A stretch of 64,000 nucleotides of DNA from Pythium myriotylum. Taxonomy: Eukaryota > Oomycota > Peronosporomycetes > Pythiales > Pythiaceae. Positions 9,459 through 19,767 of the stretch are shown one piece after another. The DNA lies in assembly GCA_023091665.1 (NCBI GenBank), contig JALJCQ010000003.1, positions 1,302,001-1,366,000 on the forward strand, written 5' to 3'. A model generated the notes under the pieces. The model searched no databases. It had not been told where the DNA came from and saw only the letters and a program-made list of their open reading frames with translations. Position 1 is the stretch's first letter; every line of letters begins with the position of its first letter. The position numbers were made by a program, and so were the translations under genes.

Positions 9459-10078
9459 CCGACCATGAGGTACATCAGTGCGCCGACTGCACTTCGGTAC
9501 GGCACGTTCTTCATGGTGTCTTTATGCTTGCAACCATCTTCGCACATGGCCTTGGTCAGCTTCAGCCCGGGGTCTTGAGGGATCTTCACTGGTTTGCAGT
9601 CTTGCATGCCGAACTTGGTCAGGATCGACTGCAGGAACTTGATCTGCCGCATGGTCACGTCGCCTGACTTCGAGTCGTGCTCAACTCCCATGCCGAGGTG
9701 GCACTTGAGTTCGCCGAGGTCGGACATCTCGAAGCGTTCGCTGAGTGCGCGCTTGGTCGCCGTGAGCAACTCGAGGCTGTTGCAGGCGAGGATGAGGTCG
9801 TCGACGTAGATCACCACGAAGATCATCGCTGAGCCGCTCCGCTTGACGTACACGCAGTGGTCCATCTCGCACTTGGTGAAGCCGACCTTGCGCATGAAGG
9901 CGTCGATGGTCTGGTTCCACATGCGTGGTGACTGCTTGAGACCGTAGAGCGAGCGCTTGAGCTTGCACACGTAGTCGGGGTGGCGCTGGTCGACGAAGCC
10001 TTCGGGTTGCTTCATGTAGATTTCTTCGTCGAGGTTGCCGTTCAGGAACGCCGTCTTGACATCCATCTGATGGATCAT
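9308..10078 (-). pseudogene. C1-A reverse transcriptase and start of RNase H
   Basis: The frame starts at ATG directly after the in-frame TAG of the upstream ORF (TAG CTC ATG) and holds the RT palm with the YVDDLIL catalytic motif. It ends at a TGA that replaces a glycine codon ahead of [10 protein letters not shown]; the frame continues afterwards into RNase H until the junction with gag near 9200. Several residues differ from the other copies (for example [13 protein letters not shown]), marking it as an older lineage. Confidence 0.85.
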
Positions 10079-10081
10079 GAG

Positions 10082-12319
10082 CTAGTGTCGAGCGGCGATG
10101 CTGAGGATGGTGCGGATCGACTTGAACTTGGCGACGGGTGCGAATGTCTCTTCGAAGTCGATGCCGTACTTCTGCAGGAACCCCTTGGCAACGAGTCGAG
10201 TCTTGTACCGTTCGACGAGTCCTTCGGCGGTTTCCTTGACCTTGAACACCCACTTGCTGGTGATGGCCTTGCGTCCGGCTGGCAAAGGGACTAGGTCCCA
10301 GGTCTCGTTCTTCTTGAGCGACTCAAGCTCGGAGTCGCAGGCTTCCTTCCAGTTGCTGGCGTCGTCGGATTCCATCGCCGACTTGAACGATGTCGGCAAC
10401 TCTCCCCCTGAATTCACGACGAGAGCAAACTCTTCGTAATCTTGGTCTTCTCCCCCTTGTTCTTGCACGTCTTCGCCTTCTTCGTCTTCATCTTCTACGC
10501 CTTCCTCTTCGATCGACGTGAGCAGTGCAGACAGATCTTCGAGCGATGTCCTTGGACCTTGCGTGGGTGGTGGAGTCACACCGCTTGTGCGACCAACCCG
10601 TCCGCATCGCTTCTCAACTGGCGGTTCAGCCAGGTTCTCGAGCGAGTGCGTGCGAGAGTGGCGCTTGGACCCTGGTGCGTAGTCGACATTCGGCTGCTGG
10701 GCCGATGCTGGTGCTGCTGGACGCTGCGACCGCTGGCCCTGTTGCCACTCCGGTCGCTCGTAGCTGCGTTGACTTGGTGCTGGTGAGGCTGGCTGCTCAC
10801 CCATGTCTTCATCATCTTGGTTGTCGGTTGCTTCATCTTCATCATCTTCATCATCGTCGCGGAACTCGACGGACTTGTTGCCGGGTTCTTCACGCTTGCC
10901 GTCGTCGAGCGTGTCTTCCATGAACTGCGCGTCTCGACTGATCACGATCCGGCCGGTTGTGATTTCTTCAAACCGATACGCTTTCTCGTGGCCCGAGTAG
11001 CCGAGGAACCGACACAAGATAGCTCGGGCGTCGAACTTCGACCACTTCTCCTTGGGCACGTGGACGTACGCATGGCAGCCGAACACCTTGAAGTTGGCGA
11101 GCAAGGGCTTCTTCCCGGACCATTCTTCGTACGGCGACTTGTACAAGTCTTGAGCGCGGGTTGGGAGTCGATTGCGAACTTCGACTGCAGTTATGACGGC
11201 TTCACCCCAGTACTCGTCGGACAAGTTGGCGTGGTGGAGTTTGCAACGACCACACTCACCGATGGTTCGGTTCATGCGCTCCGCCACACCGTTCAACTGA
11301 GGCGTGTATGGCGGCGTGACGTCGTGCTCGATGCCACGCTTGTGACAGAACTTGGCAAGCTTGGCCGACTGGTACTTGCCTCCGCGGTCAGCCCGAAGTA
11401 CCTTGACTCGACGACCGGTCTGGTTCTCGGCCCAGTTGACGAACTCGACGAACTTGTCGTAGACTTCGTCCTTGGACCGCATCAGGTACAACTTGCACAG
11501 TCGAGACTTGTCGTCGGTGAAGGTGGCAAAGTACTTCATGCCGCCGAAAGTCGGAGTCTTCATGGGGCCGGCCACATCGCTGTACACGACGTCAAGCAGA
11601 TTCGCAGACCGCTTGGTCGTGCCCGACTGGAACTTGACGCGAGTCAGCTTGCCGAGTGCACAGCCTTCACAGACCTCCCATTCCTGCACAGACCCGATAT
11701 CGAGTCCGTCGGCGAGGTCCTTCTTGACGATGGCTTCGAGTCGCATGAAGCCGATGTGACCGAGTCGGAGGTGCCACAGGTACGACTTGGACATGGCGCG
11801 ACCTCGTCTTGCACTGGCGGCGTGGGCTGCTTCAGTCGATACTGGAGACATGTTGAGCTTGAACAGACCCTTGCCGATTCGAGTGCCGATGGTCCGCTTG
11901 GCACCCTTGAGAATGACGAAGCAACCGTCCTTGTCGAACGTCACGGGAGCAACGTCCTCCGTGAATCTTCCGACCGAGAACAGGTTGCGGCTGAGCTTGG
12001 GGATATGCCACACGTTGGTGAGCAAACCCTTCTTGACACCGCTTGGAGTCTTCATCGACATGAGAATGTCTCCCACGCCGACCGCTTGGAGTGTGCCATC
12101 ATCGGCCAGATGCACGTCGACTGGGTCGATCTTCCTGTAGTTCATCATGAACTGCTTGGTTCGCGACATGTGCTGAGTCGTACCCGAGTCGACCAACCAC
12201 GCCGTGGGTTGACTCGACTTGCCTTGGGTCTTCCCGACCGAGAACAGGTACTCGCCGGGGTCTTCATCTCGCGCAAGGTTCGCTCGCTGGAACTGTTGCT
12301 GAGGGATGCCGTTGCCGTT

Positions 12320-12377
<58 letters not shown>

Positions 12378-13096
12378 TCCTTGACACGCGAGTGGCACTC
12401 CGCGGCCCAATGACCGATCTTGCCGCAGTAGTTGCACGTGCCGGTCTTCTTGACTGCACGGCCCTTGGGCTTCGCGTCACTTGTCATGAACGCTTGGCCA
12501 AGCGTGGCTCCGTCGCCACCTTGCTCCTTGCGCTTCATGTCTTCATGGAGCAGCCGAGACGTCACGAGTTCCCACGTGAGCGCGTCGACACGCGACTCCA
12601 ACGCCGTGATGAGGAACTGGTACGACTCGCTGAGACTGCCGAGAAGCGTGATCACCAAGTCGTCTTCGCTGACCGGAGCGCCGACTGCGTCGAGTTGCTC
12701 GGCCAGGGTCTTGAGCTTGTTGATGTGCGTGAGCACATCGTCACCTTCTTCCATCATGGTCGTGAAGAAACGACGACGAAGAAAGAGCTTGTTGGCAAGG
12801 CTCTTCTTCTCGAAGTGTTCTTCCAGTCTTGACCATGCATCTTGCGCACCACTCGCCGACCGGACCAGCGAGAGCTGCGAGTCTTCAATCGCGAGACAGA
12901 TCATCGCGAGCGCCTTGCGAGACTTCTTCTTGAAGAGGGCTCGGTCCGCTTCGGTCTGGCACTGCTCGAGTTTGACCTCTCCACAGACAACTTCCCAGAC
13001 GTCGCGTTCTTCGAGCACCATCTGCATCTTGAACTTCCATGTGTGGAAGCTGGTCCCGTCGAACTTGTTGATGCGGGCTGGCGTGGTCGAATCCAT
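10082..13096 (-). CDS. C1-A Gag-protease-integrase-RT N-terminus polyprotein (1004 aa)
   Basis: Starts at MDSTTPAR (ATG at 13096, context GCCATGG). Domains in order: UBN2-type Gag (about 1-200), CCHC zinc knuckle [14 protein letters not shown], an Asn-Gly repeat, aspartic protease with WLVDSG, the HHCC and DDE integrase core, a C-terminal acidic linker, and the fingers of RT. It stops with TAG at 10082 after SIAARH, inside RT. In integrase the second Asp block is RADRGGKYQ where intact copies have TDGGGEYQ. Copia-type retroelement order (IN before RT). Confidence 0.85.
12308..12377 (-). repeat. Hexanucleotide repeat (GGCAAC)n coding Asn-Gly in C1-A gag
   Basis: About a dozen near-perfect GCCGTT units (plus strand) after the zinc knuckle encode alternating Asn-Gly. 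Other C1 copies have a shorter version broken by Ser-Gly-Gly, so the tract length varies between copies. Confidence 0.85.
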
Positions 13097-13381
13097 GGCG
13101 AAGGCTGGGGAGGTGGAGTCAGTAGAGCACCAGCTGATGCACCACCGTTGAGCACGGGCACATAGCCGCTGGTGTTTCGATGAGACTCAATGTCGCCAGC
13201 CCAGTCGGCGTCGGAGTAGCCGACTAGTCTTCAATCATCAGACACGAAGAACTGCGGGCCATAGGCTGGAGTCGCTTGCAGGTAGCGGAGCACGCGCTTG
13301 GGAGCTTGCCAGTGTGTTGGACACGGGTTCGTGGCGAAGTGGCTGGGTGTTCCGACTGGTGCTACGAGGTCTGGCCGAGTG
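13018..13381 (-). repeat. Right copy of the 364-bp direct repeat (RNaseH::gag junction)
   Basis: Second copy of the 9095-9458 sequence. Its last two bases (TG) coincide with the first two bases of the gypsy LTR, which interrupts the tandem here. Confidence 0.85.
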
Positions 13382-13566
13382 TAGCGGGGTACACAAGTTA
13401 TACTTGCAGTTACATAGGTAGTGTGGTTACATAATTAGTGTGGTCCACTTAGGGGAAAAGTTACCCTAAGTAGTGACTCAGGTTTATCAGTTTTCAGTAG
13501 GTAATATCCCCGGGTTATTTACCAGGGATATAGGGCTCTAGGGTTAATCCTCAGAGAGGATTAATA
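13380..13566 (+). repeat. Gypsy 5' LTR, left piece
   Basis: 187 bp from TGTAGCGG up to the TAATA target site occupied by C3. The left flank is C1-A RNase H DNA, so the gypsy element inserted into the C1-A tandem. Confidence 0.75.
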
Positions 13567-13769
13567 TGTTACAGGTGGCACTATTTGGAGGTAATATAGG
13601 AAACCTACTATTGGTTAAAATTAAAAATTAGCCTGATCCGAATCCTATAGGGTGGCTCCCAGCCACAGGTTTGCCGGAGGATGTGGAGGAGTGGCCACCT
13701 GCCGTGCGCTCGGCCGTTTCAAGGCACGAGTCGCACATGGCCACTCCCGAAACTGACGGCCTAACAACA
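13567..13769 (+). repeat. C3 5' LTR
   Basis: 203 bp with TG...CA ends. The bases after it (TTTCAAGTACTCGACC) should contain the primer binding site, but I could not assign a tRNA. Confidence 0.92.
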
Positions 13770-13811
13770 TTTCAAGTACTCGACCCGACCGTCCACAAGT
13801 AACCGACGACG

Positions 13812-15359
13812 ATGGCCTTCTCCGCCTCGTCCGACACCAAGCTCGAGTGGTTCTCCGGGAACCGCAGCGATTACGCCGTGTGGAAGGACCGGCTCCTCAC
13901 GCATGTCCGCATGCGCGACGAGGAGTACCAGAGGAGCCAGCTTGAGAAGGGCAAGCCAGAGGCGAAGGTCGTCATGGGGGACTTCTTTGAGTCCACCCCG
14001 ACACGTCCACCAGAGGCGGTGGACGGTGTTGAGGACACTGAAGCGGCGCGCTGGGAAAGGGCGAACTACAGGAGGGCATTTTCTGGTCTCCAGAACTTGT
14101 TCAACCAGTCGCTCCCAAACCAGTTTCTCTCCACGCTACCGAAGACGGTCTCGCAGATGGAGCCGTCGGAGGTCTGGCGCATGGTGGAGCGGGCGTATGG
14201 GGACAATGACGCCAGCACCATGATTGCGCTAGTCCAGCAGTGGCAAAAGGCGCTGACGTCTCACTGGAAGAACATTCGGGCACTGTTCTCGCAGCTAAAG
14301 ACGATTAGAAATGAGGCTAATCGAAAAATAGATGCAGTTCAGTTGAATGGTGAAATGTTCAGTGAGATTCTTCTGTGTACTGAGGTCCTGAATCAGCTAC
14401 CTACAGAGGTGTGGGCAAGCTCGATTAAGCCGAAAGCGAACAGCTACAACATTGAAACGGTTGAAGCTGCTCTAGTCGCGCTTTTCGGTGACAGGTCTCG
14501 ACAAGACATTGATGCTCGTCGGCGCACTGTCCCAGTCAACATGATGAAACCGCAGGTGCAGAAGAAACGTAAGGCTCCTGACACTGATGTGGATGGAGGA
14601 TGTTTCTATTGCTTCCTGAAGGGACACATGAAGAAGGACTGTCCGGATCGTGCGGCAGATCGGGTCAAAGGGCTCTTCCGTACCAACAAGAATACGGAAC
14701 CGGGCGAATACAAGGCCAAGATGAAGAAGAAAAGGCCGACGGGCCTGAACGTGGTGAACAACAAGTTTGCCGGGTTGGCGGCGTCGGTGGCCAACGCACA
14801 AGGGGCCAATGAAACGGTTCCGGAAGCTTCCGTACCGGTTCCGATGGGTACAAGTCAAGAGTCGGCCACGTCACAGGTGACCTCTCCGGCATGTGACGGG
14901 ATCCTGTTTGAGGATGGAAGCCCACATGTTAACTCGGAGACCAGTTACTACGTTGGTTCAGTCCAGCATGAAACTGTGGGAGGAAACGTCGACGACGTCG
15001 AGATGACGGTAAGAAGAAGATACGCTACGTACTTGACTAAGCTGAGGACGTTGAAACTGACACGGTCACTATGGATTGTGGATACAGGAGCAGGTCGAGC
15101 TATAACTGGTGACAGGAGCTGGTTCGCGGAACTAGAGATAGCAGAGACAGAGACATTTGTCTACGGTAATGGAGGGACATCAACTAGCGGGATGAAAGGG
15201 GTAGCTAGGTTGTGTGTCTACAATACAAAAGGAAATTTCCATTACATCCACTTGTCTGATGTCTATTATGACCCACAGTGTGGGAATAATCTCATTAGTG
15301 CCTACCATCTAGCTAAGCATGGCTTTCGGTTTCTCCAGTCAAATTCCTCTTCTTTCTGA
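13812..15359 (+). CDS. C3 Gag-protease (515 aa)
   Basis: ATG at 13812. Residues 1-240 are a UBN2-like Gag. The zinc knuckle CFYCFLKGHMKKDC is at about 264-277 and the protease active site WIVDTGAG at about 421-428 (Asp 424). The frame ends at TGA 15357-15359 by a frameshift within the region that should continue to the pre-integrase domain (next frame: LNRTNELLFAAVAIGQ). Confidence 0.85.
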   Translation: MAFSASSDTKLEWFSGNRSDYAVWKDRLLTHVRMRDEEYQRSQLEKGKPEAKVVMGDFFESTPTRPPEAVDGVEDTEAARWERANYRRAFSGLQNLFNQSLPNQFLSTLPKTVSQMEPSEVWRMVERAYGDNDASTMIALVQQWQKALTSHWKNIRALFSQLKTIRNEANRKIDAVQLNGEMFSEILLCTEVLNQLPTEVWASSIKPKANSYNIETVEAALVALFGDRSRQDIDARRRTVPVNMMKPQVQKKRKAPDTDVDGGCFYCFLKGHMKKDCPDRAADRVKGLFRTNKNTEPGEYKAKMKKKRPTGLNVVNNKFAGLAASVANAQGANETVPEASVPVPMGTSQESATSQVTSPACDGILFEDGSPHVNSETSYYVGSVQHETVGGNVDDVEMTVRRRYATYLTKLRTLKLTRSLWIVDTGAGRAITGDRSWFAELEIAETETFVYGNGGTSTSGMKGVARLCVYNTKGNFHYIHLSDVYYDPQCGNNLISAYHLAKHGFRFLQSNSSSF

Positions 15360-16923
15360 ACCGAACAAATGAGTTACTATTCGCTGCAGTGGCCATAGGA
15401 CAAGTTTATTACCTACCGTCTGAAAGGTTGCGCCAGAATCTGAAGATTCAGGTGGTAAGGTCTGACCTGAGGACACATGTGACAAGGCAGGATAAGATAC
15501 GCCTCCTCAAGGAATGGCATCTGAGACTAAGCCATGCCGGAAAAGAGCGGCTACGACAAGTACAATGTGGCCAGCTGGCCTCGCTAGCGTCGGTGGATGT
15601 TTTGTTTGGCTTTGTGTGGCTTTGATTTGTTTCGTTTTGTGCACTCGTGTGGGACTGCCTTGTCTTCGTTGGACAAGGACCGCCCGCCAGCGCTCCTGTT
15701 CATATTGACTCATCTTTTATATGACAATGGAAAATGTCCCGCAACTCCCTTATCAAGAGTTAAGGGACATTCCTCTGTTCTGTCGAACATGTGAGCTGGC
15801 GAACTCCAGGCGCATGTCATATAAGGGCATGACCGGAAGTCGACCAACGGAGCCACTTCACACTTTACACATGGATACAACCGGAAAGATCAGGGTACAA
15901 GGCCTGTATCTCTCATCAGGATACCGGTATGCACTAGGTGTGGTTGATGATACAACCAACTTCAAATGGTACTTTGTGCTGAAAAGCATGACAGAAGCCA
16001 GAGATAGGATCCGGGACTTATTGGTGCAACTGGAAGCCCAGTTCCCATACAAAGTTCGGAGAATTAGGACTGATGGAGGTTCAGAATTTGTCAATGGAGT
16101 TCTGGAAACTATCTGTAAATAGAGGGGAATGCTCTTTCAAAGGTCAAATATTGAGTCACCTGAAGAGAATGGGAGCGCAGAACGTGCACACCAAACCCTC
16201 TTCAGAGAGGTTAGGAGTGAATTACTTGGTGCTCAGATGGGAGCAAGGTGGTGGCCTGAGGCACTTCTTTATGCTGTAGCGGTTGAAAACCGGCTAACTA
16301 CCGCCCGTCTGGGTAATAAGAGCCCATTTGAGGCACTGTATCAGATGAAACCAGATGGTAGTATGCTGCAACCATGGGGGATAATATGCTACGCACATAT
16401 CCCAAAATCTAAAAGATGAGATCCAAAACTGGGAAATCGCGGTCTAGAATGTAGGCTATTGGGTCTCTCAGATGATCAGAAAGGATATAGGTTATATGAT
16501 GTCAAGAATAAGAAGATTCTGGTTGCTAGAGATGTCAAATTTGGACAACCTGACACAGATAAGCTCATAGAAAAATCTTTTCCCTCAGATTCTCCTGCTC
16601 TAAGTATTGAGGAAATCGAGGAGATCTCATGTCGGGGTAGTTACAAAAGACAGCTCTCAGAGGAGGAGACATATGTCCCTACCCAAAAGAGGCATAAGAC
16701 GGGTGAAGAGTCAAACGAAGAAGTGGGAGACACTGAAAGTGCTCAGAATGTGGGAGAAGATGACTCTACGGGGGCAGTGGGAGATGAGTCGGTGGGTGAG
16801 ATACCCCGGCTACGACCACGTTCCCAGCGGATTAGGAAACCAAACCCTCAGTATCAGAGGTTTATTCGGTTCGTAAACAGCGTTATGACCAATAGGCCAG
16901 GTATCCCAATCCTAGGTCCATAA
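15360..16923 (+). pseudogene. C3 integrase region, broken
   Basis: A pre-integrase block (EWHLRLSHAGKERL) is followed by a T/G-rich stretch near 15595-15700 that may be an insertion. The integrase core then reads LHMDTTGKI, RTDGGSEFVNG and ENGSAERAHQTL. In-frame TAG at about 16120-16122 and TGA at about 16417-16419 (AAAAGATGAGATCC, likely an Arg codon lost by C-to-T change) break it. The frame ends at 16923 by another shift. Confidence 0.8.
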
Positions 16924-17591
16924 AAGAGGCTCTGTCAGGCACATATGCCAAGCAGTGGGAGGCAGCTGTATCTGAAGAGTATCAGGCACTCAGAGCAAAT
17001 CAGACATGGGAACTGGTCACCCTACCCCCGGGTAGAAAAGCGCTTGGATGTCACTGGTTGTTCGATGTAAAGTATAAGGCAGATGGGGCAGTTGAGCGTT
17101 TCAAGGCTCGACTGGTTGTCCAGGGGAACACCCAACAGTATGGAGTGGATTATCAGGAAATCTTTTCTCCCGTAGCTCGATATGAGAGTCTACGATTACT
17201 GTTGGCTGTCTCGACAATCCAGGACTTCCACATCCACCAAATGGATGTGTCCACTGCATTCCTAAATGGGCAACTGGACACTGGAATTTCCATGCGCCAA
17301 CCACCTGGCTTTAGTGACGGCATTACGGACCGTGTATGCTTGCTGCGGAAAAGTCTGTATGGGTTGAGGCAGGCACCTCGGATTTGGTACGGAGTGTTGA
17401 ATGAGTTCCTAACCAATATTGGTTTTTTCCGGTGCAAAAAGGAGTACTGTTTGTACCGTAAAAAGTGGGAGGTAAATGGAGTCACTCATCACGTAATCAT
17501 CTGCGTGTACGTGGATGATCTCACAATCGCCGGGACCAGTCTGGTTCTGATTCAGGAAGTAAAGGCCCGACTCTCATCAGGTTCAAAATGA
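16924..17591 (+). pseudogene. C3 reverse transcriptase, N-terminal and palm part
   Basis: After a frameshift near 16905 the frame reads WELVTLPPGRKAL, FKARLVVQG, QMDVSTAFLNG, LYGLRQAPR and the catalytic YVDDLTIAG. It ends at 17591 because a base is missing near 17580 (LSSG where related elements read LSSRF). Confidence 0.82.
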
Positions 17592-18484
17592 AAGATTTAG
17601 GAGAGGTCCATTATCTTTTAAAGATGGAAATAAAGCGGGATCGGCAGAGGAAATTATTGAGTCTTTCCCAACATCAGTATGTACAGGAACTTTTGAAGAA
17701 ATTCAATATGGAAGACTGTAATACTGAGCCGACCCCACAGGCAAAGAGTGTGGAATTGGTAAAAGAGGAGAAATTGTCAAAAGATCAGATTGCGGCTCAG
17801 CCGTTTGATTACAGAGGTCTTGTGGGTTCACTAATGTACCTTGTTAGGGGTACACGCCCAGATATCGCAAATGCAGTAAGGGAGCTCAGTAAGTTTCTGT
17901 CGTGCTACAATAGGTCCCATTGGCGGGCAGCACAGCGAGTACTGAAGTACTTGAAAGGAACATCGGCGTATGGACTCGTCTATGATGGAACCAATAGGGA
18001 GGTTACATACGAGTTATACACAGATGCGAGCTTCGCGAACGCTAATGAGGAAAGGCGGTCAGTTACTGGTTACATAACCATCCTCGCTGATGCATGTGTG
18101 TCATGGAAAAGCGCGAGACAGGACACTGTAAGCCTCCATACTGCTCAGTCTGAGTTAATTGCCATAAGTGAGGGCATAAAACAGAGTGAGTGGATGTGGC
18201 AACTACTTGAGGAACTAGGGTTTAGGCAAAATGCGCCTATTTTATGCTGGTGTGATAATACTGCTGCAATCAGTATTGTCAAAGATCCTGCCAATCACTC
18301 CTCGACCAAACACATTGAGACTCGGAGTATGTACTCGAGAGAGATATATGAGAAGGGACGCATTGAGGTTAGGTACTGTAATACAAAAGACATGGTGGCA
18401 GACGCACTGACAAAAGCGTTACCACAGAATCAGTTCGAAAAATTGAGGGAACTAATGGGAGTAAGATGCCTTGGGAGTAACTGA
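17588..18484 (+). pseudogene. C3 RT thumb and RNase H (298 aa)
   Basis: Open from MKDLGEVHYLL to the stop at 18484. Contains YRGLVGSLMYLVRGTRPDIA, the RNase H motif YTDASFAN, and the conserved TKHIETRSMYSREIYEKG block. Intact in itself, but separated from the rest of RT by the frameshift at its start. Confidence 0.82.
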
Positions 18485-19404
18485 ACTGTGGGCAACAATG
18501 TACTCCGTACTTTAGAGAGAAGTCTCTATACGCGTACTTAATGCTGGTTCGCAAGGTGCCATCATTCATGCTTCCAATGCGTACTTACGAAGCGTACTTT
18601 AAAGGCCAAACTTAATGGGCGCACCTAGAGGGCGCACTTAAACGACGCACTTAAAGGGCGTACTCTATAACCGAGGAACCGAACCTAAAATGAAAAGGAC
18701 ACTATTTTAAGTTAAAGGGAAAATTAATGTGGACCACAAGTTGTTACGAATTATAATAATAATGAGTTAAGTGATTCTCCAACAAGCGTAGTCCGGGATG
18801 ACTTATAGGTTAGGTGCCCCACCATGGAATAATCCGATGGTCAATCCGACACAGTGTCACTCAGTTGGGCGCTCCGCGGGGGAGGGACTAAACCCACTAC
18901 GCCACCTAGGGCCGAAGCCCATCTTGGGATCATGCGCCCCGCGGTTGTGCCAGAGGAATGTGTCGGCGCTTGGGACGACCCCCGAAGTTTTCGCCGAAGT
19001 CGGCGGAGTAGGCAAGTTGGAGAATGAGAGATTGGGACAGAGGCCCGATCAAGAAAGGAGTCAGTTTTTTTCTATATTTCACTTGGAATCCTCAAAATTC
19101 CTGAAAGGTCACAGAATCTTTCGAAAAAATGAAATTTACTGATTGAAATCAGGAATAAATCAGGATATGCCATTGGATCTTTCTAATTTCCTGAAAGTTT
19201 CCAAGAAATTTAGAACAAAAGTTCGAAAGGTCAGAACCAAATCTAGAACGAACCGTGAAAGGTCGGTTTTCTTCTGAAAGGACGCCAGATCTTTCGTCTA
19301 TGGAAAGATCTGGCAGATCAGAATATGTGAATGAAGGTGAAAGTCTGAACAGAAATCAGACATTTCAGCTGTGAGTTCAGTGATCTGGCTACTTTTAGTG
19401 GGAG
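18485..19404 (+). other. C3 long 3' non-coding region
   Basis: About 920 bp between RNase H and the 3' LTR. The first part (18531-18672) carries seven degenerate GCGTACTTAA-like units. The rest is AT-rich with many CTGAAAGGT/TTTC motifs. Unusually long for a copia element and without coding potential. Confidence 0.7.
18531..18672 (+). repeat. Degenerate tandem GCGYACTTAA motif in C3
   Basis: Units such as GCGTACTTAATG, GCGTACTTACG, GCGTACTTTAAAGG, GCGCACTTAAACG and GCGTACTCTATAACC recur at irregular 12-50 bp spacing. Function unknown; possibly RNA structure or a regulatory array. Confidence 0.6.
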
Positions 19405-19607
19405 TGTTACAGGTGGCACTATTTGGAGGTAATATAGGAAACCTACTATTGGTTAAAATTAAAAATTAGCCAGATCCGAATCCTATAGGGTGGCTCCCAG
19501 CCACAGGTTTGCCGGAGGATGTGGAGGAGTGGCCACCTGCCGTGCGCTCGGCCGTTTCAAGGCACGAGTCGCACATGGCCACTCCCGAAACTGACGGCCT
19601 AACAACA
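19405..19607 (+). repeat. C3 3' LTR
   Basis: 203 bp, one mismatch against the 5' LTR, followed directly by the TAATA duplication. Confidence 0.92.
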
Positions 19608-19728
19608 TAATATACGGCAGTTCGCCTTTTGCCAAGTCTTTGGCGCTCGTCGACAGGGGTCGACTCGGAGCGGCTGCTCTCGCTTCCTCCAAGCGAAGTG
19701 CTGTGTAGTGGTCACGTTGACCGCTACA
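19608..19728 (+). repeat. Gypsy 5' LTR, right piece
   Basis: Starts with the second TAATA copy and ends CCGCTACA, the inverted complement of the LTR start. Together with 13380-13566 it restores one LTR. Confidence 0.75.
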
Positions 19729-19767
19729 CTTGGTAGCACTTGTCGTCAATCTGACGCCGACATCGCC

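Larger units (their letters stand above)
9095..13379 (-). mobile_element. C1 copy A: LTR-less tandem copia unit
   Basis: On the minus strand the order is: end of RT/RNase H (13379 to about 13125), gag, protease, integrase, RT, RNase H, then the start of gag again (to 9095). Nowhere in the copy is there an LTR, PBS or polypurine tract. RNase H is cut within the NGG-CISW region and joined to gag a few codons before MDSTTPAR, identically at both ends. The repeat period is 3923 bp. The copy is more diverged than the others. It is cut on the right by the gypsy LTR at 13380. Confidence 0.85.
13567..19607 (+). mobile_element. C3: full-length Ty1/copia element, nested in the gypsy LTR
   Basis: Two 203-bp LTRs (TGTTACAG...AACAACA) differ at one position (CCTGATCC versus CCAGATCC). 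Both flanks carry the 5-bp target duplication TAATA (13562-13566 and 19608-19612), and a purine tract (AGTGGGAG) precedes the 3' LTR. Total 6041 bp. The internal region codes for Gag, protease, integrase, RT and RNase H, with several breaks. Confidence 0.92.
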
